Source: Prado023 sp963706875
GTDB taxonomy: Bacteria; Actinomycetota; Actinomycetes; S36-B12; CAIYMF01
Assembly: GCA_963706875.1 (NCBI GenBank)
Contig: CAVPNW010000010.1
Location: 1 to 64,000 of the forward strand
Direction of reading: 5' to 3'
DNA length: 64,000 nucleotides
Shown here one piece after another: positions 1 to 8,207 of the stretch. The notes under the pieces were generated by a model that searched no databases, had not been told where the DNA came from, and worked only from the letters and a program-made list of their open reading frames with translations. Position numbers and translations under genes: made by a program. The first letter of the stretch is position 1. Each line of letters starts with the position of its first letter.

Positions 1-1
1 C

Positions 2-280
2 GTGGAGCGGCTGCGCCGTCGCGGTGTCTCGACCTTCCGCGCGCTGACCGACGACGCGCCCAACACGCTGGTCGTGGTCGGGCGCTTCCTGGCACTGTTG
101 GAGCTCTACCGCGACGGCGTCGTGACCTTCGAGCAGGCAGCGGCCCTCGGCGAGCTGAGCGTGCGTTGGGTGGGGCCCGACGACGAGGCCGATGCCGCCG
201 CGATCGCCGAGCGTGCGGTCACCGATGAGTTCAGGGGTGTCGTCGAACCGATCGATGCCCGATCCGAGGAGGAACAGTGA
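2..280 (+). CDS. scpA: ScpA, segregation and condensation protein A (3' end only)
   Basis: C-terminal 92 residues of the kleisin subunit that bridges the two SMC heads in the SMC-ScpAB complex and helps compact and segregate the chromosome. The gene runs in from outside the window. The visible part is the winged-helix end: a segment near residues 12-50 (FRALTDDAPNTLVVVGRFLA, then LLELYRDG) followed by the acidic tail. The stop overlaps the GTG start of scpB by four bases (GTGA), as expected for translationally coupled scpAB. The assignment rests on the tail motif plus the neighbour; the N-terminal SMC-binding domain is not in view. Confidence 0.9.
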   Translation: MERLRRRGVSTFRALTDDAPNTLVVVGRFLALLELYRDGVVTFEQAAALGELSVRWVGPDDEADAAAIAERAVTDEFRGVVEPIDARSEEEQ

Positions 281-945
281 CCGAGCTCGACCAGGCTGAG
301 CACGACACCGGGGCGGACCCGCTGGAGGTGGCGCGCGACGAGGGGGCCGGTGACCTCGACGAGGGGACCGAGGGTGCCCTGCTGGCCGACGCCCTGGGCG
401 CCCCGACTCTGGAGGCGGCCGTGGAGGCAGTCCTGCTGCTGGCCGACGAGCCGATGGACATGGTCACGCTGGCCACCATCGTGCGTCGCCCCGCCGATCA
501 GGTGGAGGCCGTCGTACGCGGGCTCTCGGCCCAGTACACCGAGGACGGCCGTGGCTTCGACCTGCGGGAGGTCGGCGGCGGGTGGCGGTTCTACACCCGG
601 GGCGACTGCGCCGAGGTCGTCAGCCGGTACGTCGTCGATGGGCAGCAGGCCCGGCTCACGCAGGCTGCCCTGGAGACCATGGCGATCATCGCCTACCGGC
701 AGCCCATCTCCCGGGGGCGGATCAGCGCGGTGCGCGGCGTGAACGTCGACGGGGTCGTGCGCACGCTGATCACCCGCGGACTGGTCGAGGAGGCCGGGGT
801 GGAGCCCGGAGGGCATGCCACGATGCTGCGGACGACGCCGTACTTCCTCGAACGGCTCGGCATCGCCAGCCTGTCCGAGCTGCCCCCGCTGGCCGACCAC
901 GTGCCGACGTACGCCGAGATCGGCGACCTGGTGGACCTCCCATGA
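277..945 (+). CDS. scpB: ScpB, segregation and condensation protein B
   Basis: Protein of 222 residues with the tandem winged-helix fold of ScpB, the partner that dimerises and binds ScpA in the condensin-like SMC complex. Recognisable stretches are EAAVEAVLLLADEPMD (about residues 46-61) in the first winged helix and TQAALETMAIIAYRQPISR (about 129-147) in the second. About 45 acidic residues precede the domain, as often in actinobacteria. The GTG start overlaps the scpA stop and the stop overlaps the start of the following pseudouridine synthase (ATGA), so scpA-scpB-rluB form one operon. Confidence 0.95.
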   Translation: MTELDQAEHDTGADPLEVARDEGAGDLDEGTEGALLADALGAPTLEAAVEAVLLLADEPMDMVTLATIVRRPADQVEAVVRGLSAQYTEDGRGFDLREVGGGWRFYTRGDCAEVVSRYVVDGQQARLTQAALETMAIIAYRQPISRGRISAVRGVNVDGVVRTLITRGLVEEAGVEPGGHATMLRTTPYFLERLGIASLSELPPLADHVPTYAEIGDLVDLP

Positions 946-1691
946 GCCCGCGCGACGACACGCCCAGTGAGGGCGTGCGCCTGCAGAAGGTCCTGGCCGC
1001 GGCCGGCCTGGGGAGCCGGCGCGCGTGCGAGGTCCTGATCGACCAGGGCAGGGTCGAGGTCGACGGCAAGGTCGTGCGCGAGCAGGGCATGCGGGTCGAT
1101 CCGCAGACCGCAGTGGTGCGCGTCGACGGCCAGCGGGTGCCGACAGCTGCCGGGACCGTCGTGGTGGCGGTCAACAAGCCCCGCGGCGTGCTCTCGACGA
1201 TGTCCGACGATCGTGGGCGTCCCTGCCTGGGCGACCTCGTGGCCGACCGCTCCGAGCGGCTGTTCCACGTCGGTCGGCTGGATGCGGACACCGAGGGCCT
1301 GATCCTGCTGACCAACGACGGCGAGCTGGCCAACCGGCTGGCGCACCCCTCGTACGGGGTGGCCAAGACCTACTTGGCGACCGTGGCCGCACCCCTGCCG
1401 CGCGGCGTGGGGCGGCAGCTGACCACCGGCATCGAGCTCGAGGACGGTCCGGTCCGGGCGGACTCGTTCAAGGTCGTCCAGAGCCTTCCGGGCCAGGTGC
1501 TGATCGAGATCGTCCTGCACGAGGGCCGCAACCACATCGTGCGGCGCATGTTCGAGGCTGTCGGCCATCCGGTGCTGTCCCTGGTGCGCACCCGCATCGG
1601 CCCGATCGTCCTGGGCCAGCAGCGGCCCGGCACGGTCCGGGTGATCTCGGGTGGGGAGGAGCGGGCGCTCTACACCGAGGTGGGGCTGTAG
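942..1691 (+). CDS. rluB: 23S rRNA pseudouridine synthase, RluB/RsuA type
   Basis: Protein of 249 residues. An N-terminal S4 RNA-binding domain (about 10-60: LQKVLAAAGLGSRRACEVLI) is followed by the RsuA/RluB catalytic domain with the GRLDADTEGLILLTNDG motif (about 106-122), whose first Asp is the expected nucleophile, and the HEGRNHIVRRMFEAVGHPV motif (about 191-209). The enzyme isomerises a specific uridine in rRNA to pseudouridine; the RluB-type site (helix 80 of 23S) is inferred from the usual scpB-rluB linkage. The ATG overlaps the scpB stop. The last 22 bases overlap the end of the convergent SDR gene. Confidence 0.93.
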   Translation: MSPRDDTPSEGVRLQKVLAAAGLGSRRACEVLIDQGRVEVDGKVVREQGMRVDPQTAVVRVDGQRVPTAAGTVVVAVNKPRGVLSTMSDDRGRPCLGDLVADRSERLFHVGRLDADTEGLILLTNDGELANRLAHPSYGVAKTYLATVAAPLPRGVGRQLTTGIELEDGPVRADSFKVVQSLPGQVLIEIVLHEGRNHIVRRMFEAVGHPVLSLVRTRIGPIVLGQQRPGTVRVISGGEERALYTEVGL

Positions 1692-2521
1692 GCGGTCGTC
1701 TCCTCGCGACCGGTTGCCCGTCCGGTCCAGGTGTCCATCGTGGTGGCCCCGCCGAAGAACCCGTGGACGGCGTTGAAGGCCCGGTGCGGCAGGACGCCGC
1801 GCAGCACCGGTGCGACCTTCACCAGCCACGGGGTGCGCACGTATCCGCGGTCGTGCAGCACGCCGGTGACCACAGCCTCGGCGACGTCGTCGGGGGTCAG
1901 GATGCTCGTCAGGCGCAACGGCCGGGCGCCGTCGAAGAGGCCGGTCGACACGACTCCCGGGCACACGGTCGTGACGTGGACGTGCTTGTGGCCCTGCTTG
2001 GCCAGCTCCAGCTCGATGGACTCGGAGAAGCCGATGACGCCCCACTTGCTCGCCCCGTAGGTCGAGCCACCGGGTGCGCCGCCGTAACCGGCCAGGCTCG
2101 CGATGGTGACCAGGTGGGCGTCGGGACGGGCGATGAGGTCCGGCAGGAAGGCGTGCGTGAGGATCACTGGACCCAGCAGGTTCACCCCGAGGGTGGTCAG
2201 GTGCCGCTCGAGGGGGACGTCCAGGAAGTAGCCCCCGAACACGATTCCGGCGTTGTTGACCAGGACGTCGATCAGGCCGCCGTCGGCGTTGATGCGGTCC
2301 CGTGCGCGGGCCACGTCGTCGGGGTCGGTGACATCGAGTCGGTACTCCGCGACCTCCACGCCCGCATCCCGCAGGCGTTCCGCGGCCTGGGCCAGCAGCG
2401 GCTCGTTGATGTCGGTGAGCACCAGGCGGGCTCCCTGCGCGCCGAACTGCTGCGCCATCGCGTAGCCGATGCCGGAGGCGCCTCCGGTGATGAGCACGCG
2501 CTTGTCCTTGAGGGTTCGCAT
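1670..2521 (-). CDS. Short-chain dehydrogenase/reductase (SDR)
   Basis: Protein of 283 residues with the classical SDR layout: TGGASGIG nucleotide-binding loop (about residues 11-18), DVTDPDD acidic turn, NNAG (about 88-91) and the YGASK active-site pair (about 154-158) preceded by a serine. It should be an NAD(P)-dependent oxidoreductase of unknown substrate; the C-terminal extension (about 210-283) resembles SDRs acting on lipids or hydrophobic alcohols, but this is weak. I start at the ATG complementary to 2519-2521 because GGAAGG lies just upstream; a longer open frame upstream has no ribosome site. Convergent with rluB, divergent from aroH. Confidence 0.85.
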   Translation of the reverse strand: MRTLKDKRVLITGGASGIGYAMAQQFGAQGARLVLTDINEPLLAQAAERLRDAGVEVAEYRLDVTDPDDVARARDRINADGGLIDVLVNNAGIVFGGYFLDVPLERHLTTLGVNLLGPVILTHAFLPDLIARPDAHLVTIASLAGYGGAPGGSTYGASKWGVIGFSESIELELAKQGHKHVHVTTVCPGVVSTGLFDGARPLRLTSILTPDDVAEAVVTGVLHDRGYVRTPWLVKVAPVLRGVLPHRAFNAVHGFFGGATTMDTWTGRATGREETTAYSPTSV

Positions 2522-2701
2522 GATGACCTTCCGCTCGCCAATGGCGGCCCTGCTGTGCCGCCGGGGCCACGCTACCTGTCGTGCCCGGCGCCGGGCCGCA
2601 CCGTCACTGCACTGAGGACCAGCCCCGGCTCCGAGGGTGGCCCGCCCGGGGCGTCCGGTCGTGTCCCCGGGCGCCTCGGCGGGCGTCGCGTCGGGGACCG
2701 T

Positions 2702-2730
2702 TAGGCTGGGCGCCGACGATCCTGGGGAGG
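2702..2730 (+). promoter_or_regulatory. Probable -10 element and ribosome binding site of aroH-tyrA
   Basis: TAGGCT at 2702-2707 fits the actinobacterial TANNNT -10 box, and GGGGAGG at 2724-2730 is a strong Shine-Dalgarno four bases before the aroH ATG. A 14-bp GC palindrome (2583-2596) sits further upstream in the divergent SDR/aroH spacer. No convincing -35 is seen. Confidence 0.45.
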
Positions 2731-2734
2731 CGAG

Positions 2735-3097
2735 ATGGCCGTGCGGGCTGTGCGTGGGGCGACGCACCTGGGCGCCGACGACGCCGAGGAGATGCGTGAC
2801 GCCGTGGTCGAGCTCGTCACGGCGATGCTCGAGCGCAATGGACTGAGCACCGATGACCTGATCTCGGTGCTGTTCACCGCGACGCCGGACCTGGTGTCGG
2901 CGTTCCCTGCGGGGGCGGCCCGGGCACTGGACATCGGTGATGTCCCGCTGATCTGTGCCCAGGAGATCGACGTCGCTGGTGCAATGCAGCGGGTCGTGCG
3001 GGTCATGGCCCACGTGGAGTGCGACCTGCCGCGCGCCGAGGTGACCCACGTGTACCTGCGCGGTGCCGAGGCCCTGCGCACGGACCTGGCCCAGTGA
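2735..3097 (+). CDS. aroH: Chorismate mutase, AroH class
   Basis: Protein of 120 residues, the normal size of the trimeric monofunctional AroH chorismate mutase (Bacillus subtilis type), which converts chorismate to prephenate for phenylalanine and tyrosine synthesis. Family markers are MAVRAVRGATHLGADDAEEM at the start (the Arg near position 7 binds substrate), SVLFTATPDL (about 44-53) and the C-terminal VTHVYLRGAEALRTDL containing the active-site Arg. It overlaps the next gene by GTGA, so its product is handed straight to prephenate dehydrogenase made from the same transcript. Confidence 0.95.
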   Translation: MAVRAVRGATHLGADDAEEMRDAVVELVTAMLERNGLSTDDLISVLFTATPDLVSAFPAGAARALDIGDVPLICAQEIDVAGAMQRVVRVMAHVECDLPRAEVTHVYLRGAEALRTDLAQ

Positions 3098-4200
3098 GCG
3101 GGCTTCCTGAGCCGGTGCTGATCGTGGGCACCGGGCTCATCGGGACGTCGCTCGCCCTGTCGCTTCGCCGACGTGACGTCGTCGTATGGCTGGTCGATCG
3201 GGACCCGGACGCGGTGGCCGTGGCGGTGGCTCGCGGCGCTGGTGAGCCGGTCCCCGGCGATGTCTGGGGCGCAGCGGGCGCAGCGGGCGGGGCCCAGCCA
3301 GGGCTGGTGGTCGTGGCCGTTCCGCCTGCGGTGACCGCGGCTGTGGTCGCGGACGGGCTGCGGCGGTTCCCCGGCGCCATCGTCACGGACGTCGCCTCGG
3401 TGAAGGTGCCGATCCATCGGGCGCTGGTGGCGGCCGGGGTGGACGCCTCCCGCTATGTCGGGGGCCATCCCATGGCCGGGCGCGAGGTCTCCGGCCCGGC
3501 CGCGGCACGCGCGGACCTGATCGATGACCGGCCGTGGGTGATCACCCCGCATCCCGGCGCGGACGAAGCGGCCGTCGACGCAGTCCAGGAGTTGGCGCTC
3601 TACGCTCGGGCGCTGCCGATCGTGATGCCCGCCGCGGAGCACGACCGTGCCGTGGCGGTGGTCTCGCACACCCCGCAGATCCTGTCCTCCCTGCTGGCGG
3701 CACGACTGCTGGACTCCTCGGACACCGTGGTCTCGATCGCCGGGCAGGGATTGCGTGACATGACGCGGATCGCTGCCTCGGACGCCGACCTGTGGGTCGA
3801 GATCCTGTCGGCGAACGCGACCCCAGTGGCGGCGGTGCTGGGCGCGCTGCGGGCTGATCTCGACGCCCTGCTCCACGCGTTGGGCAGCATCGACCAGGGC
3901 GGCCAGGACGTCCTTGTTGAGGCCCTGCGCCGGGGCAACGCGGGCCGTGACCGCGTGCCGGGCAAGCACGGCGCGCGCCCCTCGCCCACGGCGGTCGTAC
4001 CGGTGGCGGTGCCCGACCGGCCCGGCGAGCTCGGCCGGCTCTTCGCCGCGGTCGCGGAGGCCGGGTACTCGGTGGAGGACGTGCGGATCGAGCACGTGCT
4101 CGGACGACCCACGGGCGTGGTGGAGATCACCGTCGGGGAGGTGTCGGCGGTGCCCCTGTCCAAGGCGCTCGGCGAGCAGGGCTGGGACGTGCGCGCCTGA
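3094..4200 (+). CDS. tyrA: Prephenate dehydrogenase with C-terminal ACT domain
   Basis: Protein of 368 residues. The N-terminal Rossmann fold starts at once (VLIVGTGLIGTSLALSLRRR, GxGxxG), followed by the prephenate dehydrogenase helical domain with GGHPMAGREVSGPAAA (about 126-141) and SHTPQILSSLLAARL. It oxidatively decarboxylates prephenate to 4-hydroxyphenylpyruvate with NAD. The last 70 residues (VPVAVPDRPGELGRLFAAVA onward) form an ACT domain, the usual site of tyrosine feedback control. The GTG start overlaps the aroH stop by four bases; starting upstream would add a run of out-of-family residues. Confidence 0.93.
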   Translation: MSGLPEPVLIVGTGLIGTSLALSLRRRDVVVWLVDRDPDAVAVAVARGAGEPVPGDVWGAAGAAGGAQPGLVVVAVPPAVTAAVVADGLRRFPGAIVTDVASVKVPIHRALVAAGVDASRYVGGHPMAGREVSGPAAARADLIDDRPWVITPHPGADEAAVDAVQELALYARALPIVMPAAEHDRAVAVVSHTPQILSSLLAARLLDSSDTVVSIAGQGLRDMTRIAASDADLWVEILSANATPVAAVLGALRADLDALLHALGSIDQGGQDVLVEALRRGNAGRDRVPGKHGARPSPTAVVPVAVPDRPGELGRLFAAVAEAGYSVEDVRIEHVLGRPTGVVEITVGEVSAVPLSKALGEQGWDVRA

Positions 4201-4212
4201 CCGGGCGCGAAC

Positions 4213-4251
4213 TCGAAGTTACCTGACTTCGAACAGGCGGTCGCGTACTGT
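4213..4251 (+). promoter_or_regulatory. Promoter with palindrome over the -35 box, upstream of the META lipoprotein
   Basis: A perfect 7-bp inverted repeat (TCGAAGT-N6-ACTTCGA, 4213-4232) overlaps CTGACT (4223-4228), which stands 17 bp before TACTGT (4246-4251); together these make a plausible -35/-10 pair. A regulator bound at the palindrome would block RNA polymerase. The gene start is about 90 bases further on. Confidence 0.4.
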
Positions 4252-4340
4252 TCTGTTGTCCGGGGGGACCGGTGGGAGATGCTGCCCGCCCCGGAGCTGC
4301 GCAGGGTGCGTGGCTCGCAACCCACCGGGAGGGAGTCGAC

Positions 4341-4835
4341 ATGAAGACCTCGAGGCTGTTGGCCGCGATTGCGGCGGCACTTCTCATCCCCACGCTCGCC
4401 GCGTGCAGCTCGGACTCGGCGAGCACCACGACCACGCCGGCCGCCTCCGAGGCGCCGGCGGCCGGCCAGGGCACGGCGCCGCTGCCGACGGGTGGCGCGG
4501 AGCTGGCCAGCACCAAGTGGAAGCTGAGCGGTGCGGCGTACGACACGGCCGTCACCGAGGCGAACGGGATCACGCTGGACTTCGCCGCGGCGGACGCGAG
4601 CGGGAACGCTGGGGTGAACACCTACAACGCCAGTTACACGTCGTCGGCCGACGGGGCCCTGACGTTCGGGCCGATCGCCACGACGAAGATGGCCGGCGAG
4701 CAGGCCGCGATGGATGCCGAGGCAGCGTATCTGGAGGCGCTGCAGAGCGTGACCGCGTACTCGGTGAACGCCGAGGGGCTCCTGGACCTGTTCGCCGGAC
4801 CCGACCAGATCCTCACCTTCGTGAGCGGCGGCTGA
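4341..4835 (+). CDS. META-domain-like lipoprotein
   Basis: Protein of 164 residues with a lipoprotein signal peptide (MKTSRLLAAIAAALLIPTLA, then AC; lipid-attachment Cys22). A Ser/Thr/Ala linker follows (about 23-50), then a roughly 110-residue domain resembling META/HslJ: STKWKLSG, then LDFAAADASGNAGVNTYN and FGPIATTKMAGEQAAMDAE, ending in LLDLFAGPDQILTFVSG. HslJ-like proteins are implicated in envelope stress or heat/novobiocin resistance in Gram-negatives; the role here is unknown. It is a single-gene unit with a good ribosome site (GGGAGG) before the ATG, a candidate promoter upstream and a strong terminator downstream. Confidence 0.82.
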   Translation: MKTSRLLAAIAAALLIPTLAACSSDSASTTTTPAASEAPAAGQGTAPLPTGGAELASTKWKLSGAAYDTAVTEANGITLDFAAADASGNAGVNTYNASYTSSADGALTFGPIATTKMAGEQAAMDAEAAYLEALQSVTAYSVNAEGLLDLFAGPDQILTFVSGG

Positions 4836-4859
4836 CCAGGCGTTCGACCGGAACCACGC

Positions 4860-4896
4860 AGGGCCGGTGCTCGAGGCGATCCTCGGCGCCGGCCCT
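4860..4896 (+). terminator. Hairpin terminator after the lipoprotein gene
   Basis: An 11-bp GC stem (one G-T pair) stacked on a 5-bp stem (CGAGG/CCTCG) with a CGAT loop. It lies 24 bases after the stop and has no T-run, like most actinobacterial terminators. Confidence 0.75.
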
Positions 4897-4938
4897 CGTC
4901 CGTCTCGAGCGACGTTCGGGCCAGTAGGGTGAGCGGTC

Positions 4939-5652
4939 GTGGACACCAGTCGTGCGGTCGTTGCCATCGATGGGCCCTCGGGCAGCGGCAAGTCGAGCAC
5001 CAGCCGGGGCGTCGCGCGGGCGTTGGGCCTGGACTACCTCGACACGGGTGCGATGTACCGGGCCATGGCCTGGTACATGCTCGACCGCGGGGTCGACGTC
5101 CTCGATCCGGCAGCGGTCGCCGCCCTGGCCGATCAGCCGGCCCTGACCTCCACCACGGACCCTGATGCCCCGACGATCGCAGTGGACGGCGTCGACGTCA
5201 GTGAGCCGATCCGCGGCGAGGCCGTCACGGGTGCCGTGAGCCCGGTGGCTGCCGTGCCCGAGGTGCGGGCGCGCCTGGTGGAGATCCAGCGCGCGGGGGT
5301 GGCGGCATCCCTCGCCCAGGGGCGCGGGATCGTCGTCGAGGGCCGCGACATAGGGACCGTCGTGCTGCCCGATGCCACGGCCAAGATCTTCCTCACCGCC
5401 GATGCTGAGGCGCGCGCAGCCCGCCGGGCGCTGGAGGACGCGGGACGCACGGGTGCCGCCGCCCCCGCTGCCGGGGACGTCGCCGCGACGGCCGCCTCAT
5501 TGGCCGAACGGGACGCGATCGACTCCGGGCGCGCCGTGGCCCCGCTGCGTCGCGCCGACGGCGCAGTGCAGGTCGACGGGACGTACCTGACCCTGGACGA
5601 GGTGATCGCGGCCATCGTGGGCATCGTCGAGCAGGCCTGCGCGGCGGACTGA
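4939..5652 (+). CDS. cmk: Cytidylate kinase
   Basis: Protein of 237 residues of the usual Cmk length. The P-loop AIDGPSGSGKSSTSRGVA is at about 9-26, the CMP-binding LDTGAMYRAMAWYML region at about 34-48, and the VVEGRDIGTVVLPDA motif at about 132-146. It phosphorylates CMP and dCMP. The GTG start has no Shine-Dalgarno, but TAGGGT (4925-4930) eight bases earlier suggests a leaderless or near-leaderless transcript. It is followed by der, as in most actinobacteria, but with a 251-bp spacer that holds a long inverted repeat. Confidence 0.94.
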   Translation: MDTSRAVVAIDGPSGSGKSSTSRGVARALGLDYLDTGAMYRAMAWYMLDRGVDVLDPAAVAALADQPALTSTTDPDAPTIAVDGVDVSEPIRGEAVTGAVSPVAAVPEVRARLVEIQRAGVAASLAQGRGIVVEGRDIGTVVLPDATAKIFLTADAEARAARRALEDAGRTGAAAPAAGDVAATAASLAERDAIDSGRAVAPLRRADGAVQVDGTYLTLDEVIAAIVGIVEQACAAD

Positions 5653-5747
5653 CCGGCCTGCGCGGGACTGACCCGGCCCGCGCGCATCCGCCCAACGGCA
5701 GTCCCCCCGGCGCCGCCCCGCCCGCGCGCCCGCCGCGCACCCCTCCC

Positions 5748-5831
5748 CGGATCGCGTCGGGCTTGCTGGGTGCTGGGCGGGATCGAGTCGGGTCTCGACG
5801 AACGCGATCACCCCAAACCCGACGCGATCCG
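5748..5831. repeat. 14-bp inverted repeat with inner hairpin in the cmk-der spacer
   Basis: CGGATCGCGTCGGG at 5748-5761 is matched perfectly by its complement at 5818-5831. Between the arms is a second stem (TCGAG-TCGGGT-CTCGA) and a degenerate half copy (GGGATCGAGTCGGG at 5780-5793). It could be a dispersed intergenic repeat, a terminator for cmk, or a leader structure. Confidence 0.6.
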
Positions 5832-5891
5832 CTTGGTGGCGCTGGGAGGGGGGCGGGGGCGCGGGCGGCGGGGGGTGGGGCGTTGCTCAAC

Positions 5892-5897
5892 TACCCT
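5892..5897 (+). promoter_or_regulatory. -10 element for a leaderless der transcript
   Basis: TACCCT (TANNNT) followed by exactly six bases and the ATG of der, with no Shine-Dalgarno. This puts the expected transcription start at the initiation codon. Confidence 0.5.
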
Positions 5898-5903
5898 TGT
5901 CAC

Positions 5904-7436
5904 ATGAGTCACACGCCTGGCCAGGACGCATCCGACCCCGAAACCGGGGAGTGGGTGTCGCTCGGCGACGTCGATCCGACTGCCGGCGATGGCACCTTCG
6001 TGGTCGATGAGGCGGCGTGGGAGTTCGACGAGGAGGCCGAGCGCGCAGCCCTGGCCGCCGCGGCCGAGGAGTTCGGCGTCGAGCTCGACGAGGACGACCT
6101 GGCCGAGGCCGGTGGGCACGCGCTGCCCGTGGTCGCGATCATCGGGCGCCCCAACGTCGGCAAGTCGACGCTCGTGAACCGGATCCTCGGGCGCCGTGAG
6201 GCGGTCGTCCAGGACATCCCGGGCGTGACGCGCGACCGGGTCGCCTACGACGCCGACTGGGCCGGGCGCCGATTCGTGCTGCTCGACACGGGTGGCTGGG
6301 ACCCGGACGCCAGCGGGTTGGCCGCACGGATCTCCGACCAGGCCGAGCGCGCCGTGGCGATCGCCGACGTGGTCATCCTGGTCGTGGATTCGACGGTGGG
6401 GGCCACCGACGCCGAGGAAGCCGTCATCAAGGTCCTACGGCGCTCGGGCAAGCCCGTGGTGCTCGCGGCGAACAAGGTCGACGATGAGCGCGCTGAGGCC
6501 GATGCGGCGATGCTGTGGTCCCTCGGGCTCGGGCAGCCGTACGCGGTTTCCGCGCTGCATGGGCGCGGCAGTGGCGACCTGCTGGACGCGGTCCTCGAGG
6601 TGCTGCCCGAGCAGGGGGCCGGCCGGTCGCACGACACTGGACCCCGGCGCGTGGCGCTGGTCGGCAAGCCGAACGTCGGCAAGTCCTCGTTGCTGAACAA
6701 GCTCTCGGGGCAGGAGCGGGCTGTCGTGTCCGAGGTGGCCGGGACGACGGTGGACCCCGTCGACGAGATCGTGCTCCTGCGCGACCGCGAGTGGTTGTTC
6801 GTCGACACGGCCGGGATCCGCCGCCGTGTCCGGGTGGCCAGTGGGCATGAGTACTACGCATCCCTGCGCACCCACGCGGCTCTCGAGAAGGCCGAGGTGG
6901 CGGTCGTGCTCGTGGACGGCGGTGAGCCGATGAGCGAGCAGGACCTGCGGATCACGTCGATGGTGGTCGAGGCAGGCCGTGCCCTGGTGCTGGCCATCAA
7001 CAAGTGGGACCTGGTCGACGAGGAGCGCCGCCGCTACCTCGAGCGTGAGATCGAGCGCGACCTGGCTCCGATCGCGTGGGCCCCGCGGGTCAACGTCTCG
7101 GCGCTCACCGGGCGCTCGGTGGACAAGCTGGTCCCGGCACTCGACGCGGCGCTCGCGGGCTGGGAGACACGTGTGTCGACAGGGCGGCTCAACCAGTTCC
7201 TCAAGGAGCTGGTGGCAGCACATCCGCACCCCTTGCGCGGCGGCAAGCAGCCGCGCATCCTCTTCGGCACCCAGGCCGCGACCCGGCCGCCGACATTCGT
7301 GCTGTTCACCACGGGCTTCCTCGAGGCTGGCTACCGGCGGTTCGTGGAGCGGCGCCTTCGCGAGGAGTTCGGGTTCGTCGGCACGCCCATCCGGATCAAC
7401 CTGCGGATCCGCGAGAAGCGCGGCGCCGGGCGGTAG
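5904..7436 (+). CDS. der: Ribosome biogenesis GTPase Der (EngA)
   Basis: Protein of 510 residues with two tandem GTPase domains, the hallmark of Der, needed for late 50S subunit assembly. Domain 1 starts near 75 (VVAIIGRPNVGKSTLVNRIL, then LLDTGGWD and NKVD). Domain 2 starts near 248 (VALVGKPNVGKSSLLNKLSG, then FVDTAGI and NKWD). A KH-like domain closes the protein (about 415-510). About 70 acidic residues precede domain 1, as usual in actinobacteria and longer than in E. coli. I take the ATG at 5904 because of the -10 box six bases ahead; the frame is open upstream but GC-rich and out of family. Confidence 0.95.
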   Translation: MSHTPGQDASDPETGEWVSLGDVDPTAGDGTFVVDEAAWEFDEEAERAALAAAAEEFGVELDEDDLAEAGGHALPVVAIIGRPNVGKSTLVNRILGRREAVVQDIPGVTRDRVAYDADWAGRRFVLLDTGGWDPDASGLAARISDQAERAVAIADVVILVVDSTVGATDAEEAVIKVLRRSGKPVVLAANKVDDERAEADAAMLWSLGLGQPYAVSALHGRGSGDLLDAVLEVLPEQGAGRSHDTGPRRVALVGKPNVGKSSLLNKLSGQERAVVSEVAGTTVDPVDEIVLLRDREWLFVDTAGIRRRVRVASGHEYYASLRTHAALEKAEVAVVLVDGGEPMSEQDLRITSMVVEAGRALVLAINKWDLVDEERRRYLEREIERDLAPIAWAPRVNVSALTGRSVDKLVPALDAALAGWETRVSTGRLNQFLKELVAAHPHPLRGGKQPRILFGTQAATRPPTFVLFTTGFLEAGYRRFVERRLREEFGFVGTPIRINLRIREKRGAGR

Positions 7437-7443
7437 GCGTGGG

Positions 7444-7561
7444 GTCAGTCCGGGCGTCAGTCCGGGCGTTGCTGGGGTCGTCCCGGCGCGCGACGGTGGT
7501 GGGCCCGGGGCGATCGGGGCTTGGTCGGGGCGTCGGCGGGGCGTCCGGGGCGTCGGCGGGG
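7444..7561. repeat. Short tandem repeats between der and the CoA-binding gene
   Basis: Two abutting copies of GTCAGTCCGGGC (7444-7467), then a 15-bp repeat GGGGCGTCGGCGGGG at 7527-7541 and 7547-7561. They fill the 125-bp space between two convergent genes. No hairpin as clean as the other terminators is visible. Confidence 0.6.
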
Positions 7562-8038
7562 TCAGACCTCCTTGGGGACCTTCCCGAACAGGGTGAACAG
7601 CGTGCACATCACACGGTGGCCGCCGTCGGAGGTGGGCCCGAACATGAGCGGGCACCCTCCGTCGATCACGGTCACCCCGTTCTGCCGGCCGAGCGCCGTG
7701 GCGGTCTCTGAGACGCTGCCCGCGCCGAACGAGCGGTGCATCCACACGTGGGTGATGCCCAGGTCGATGGCCTCGCTCATGGTCGCTTCAGCGCGCTCGG
7801 GGCGGGTGCCGATCACGACCGCCTCGACCCCACCGGGGATCGAGTGCAGGTCGGGGTACGTCTGGTCGCCCTCAGCGGTCGGCTCGTTGGGGTTGACCGC
7901 GAAGACCTGATACCCGCGCTCGCGCATGCGGGTGTAGACGGCGTTGCTGCCGTGGCCCTTGGGGTTGGCCGACACGCCCGTGACGGCGACGCGCTTGAGC
8001 GCGAGGAACTCGGTGGCGGCGTCCTTGGTGAGCATCAT
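7562..8038 (-). CDS. CoA-binding domain protein (YccU/COG1832 family)
   Basis: Protein of 158 residues with a single Rossmann-type CoA_binding domain: VAVTGVSANPKGHGSNAVYT (about 18-37), YQVFAVNPNEP, then HSIPGGVEAVVIGTRPE and GITHVWMHRSFGAGSVSE, ending near the conserved GGCPLMFGP. The family is related to the nucleotide-binding part of succinyl-CoA synthetase; its function is not established. I start at the first of two adjacent ATGs (8038) since AGGAG lies eight bases upstream. The frame stays open through the tRNA-Pro gene, but that extension is antisense tRNA and not real. Confidence 0.88.
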   Translation of the reverse strand: MMLTKDAATEFLALKRVAVTGVSANPKGHGSNAVYTRMRERGYQVFAVNPNEPTAEGDQTYPDLHSIPGGVEAVVIGTRPERAEATMSEAIDLGITHVWMHRSFGAGSVSETATALGRQNGVTVIDGGCPLMFGPTSDGGHRVMCTLFTLFGKVPKEV

Positions 8039-8163
8039 CGTTGTGGCTCCTGGGAGATGGCGCCGACGATCGGCGCCGTTCACCACGCTATGGGGCCCCC
8101 GAGCGCGGAGGGAAGGCCGATGGTCCCGACCTCGCCGGTCGCCTGTGCCCGGTCGGCCCACGT

Positions 8164-8207
8164 TTGCGCTGCACCTGGGACGATTCGGCGTCCGAGGTGC
8201 AGCGCAA
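8164..8207. repeat. Nested hairpin, 13-bp arms, upstream of tRNA-Pro
   Basis: TTGCGCTGCACCT (8164-8176) pairs perfectly with AGGTGCAGCGCAA (8195-8207); inside, GGACG/CGTCC forms a second stem with an ATTCGG loop. A third partial copy, TGCAGCGCAA, lies at 8229-8238. Position fits neither gene's terminator well, since the gene to the left starts here. Confidence 0.6.
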
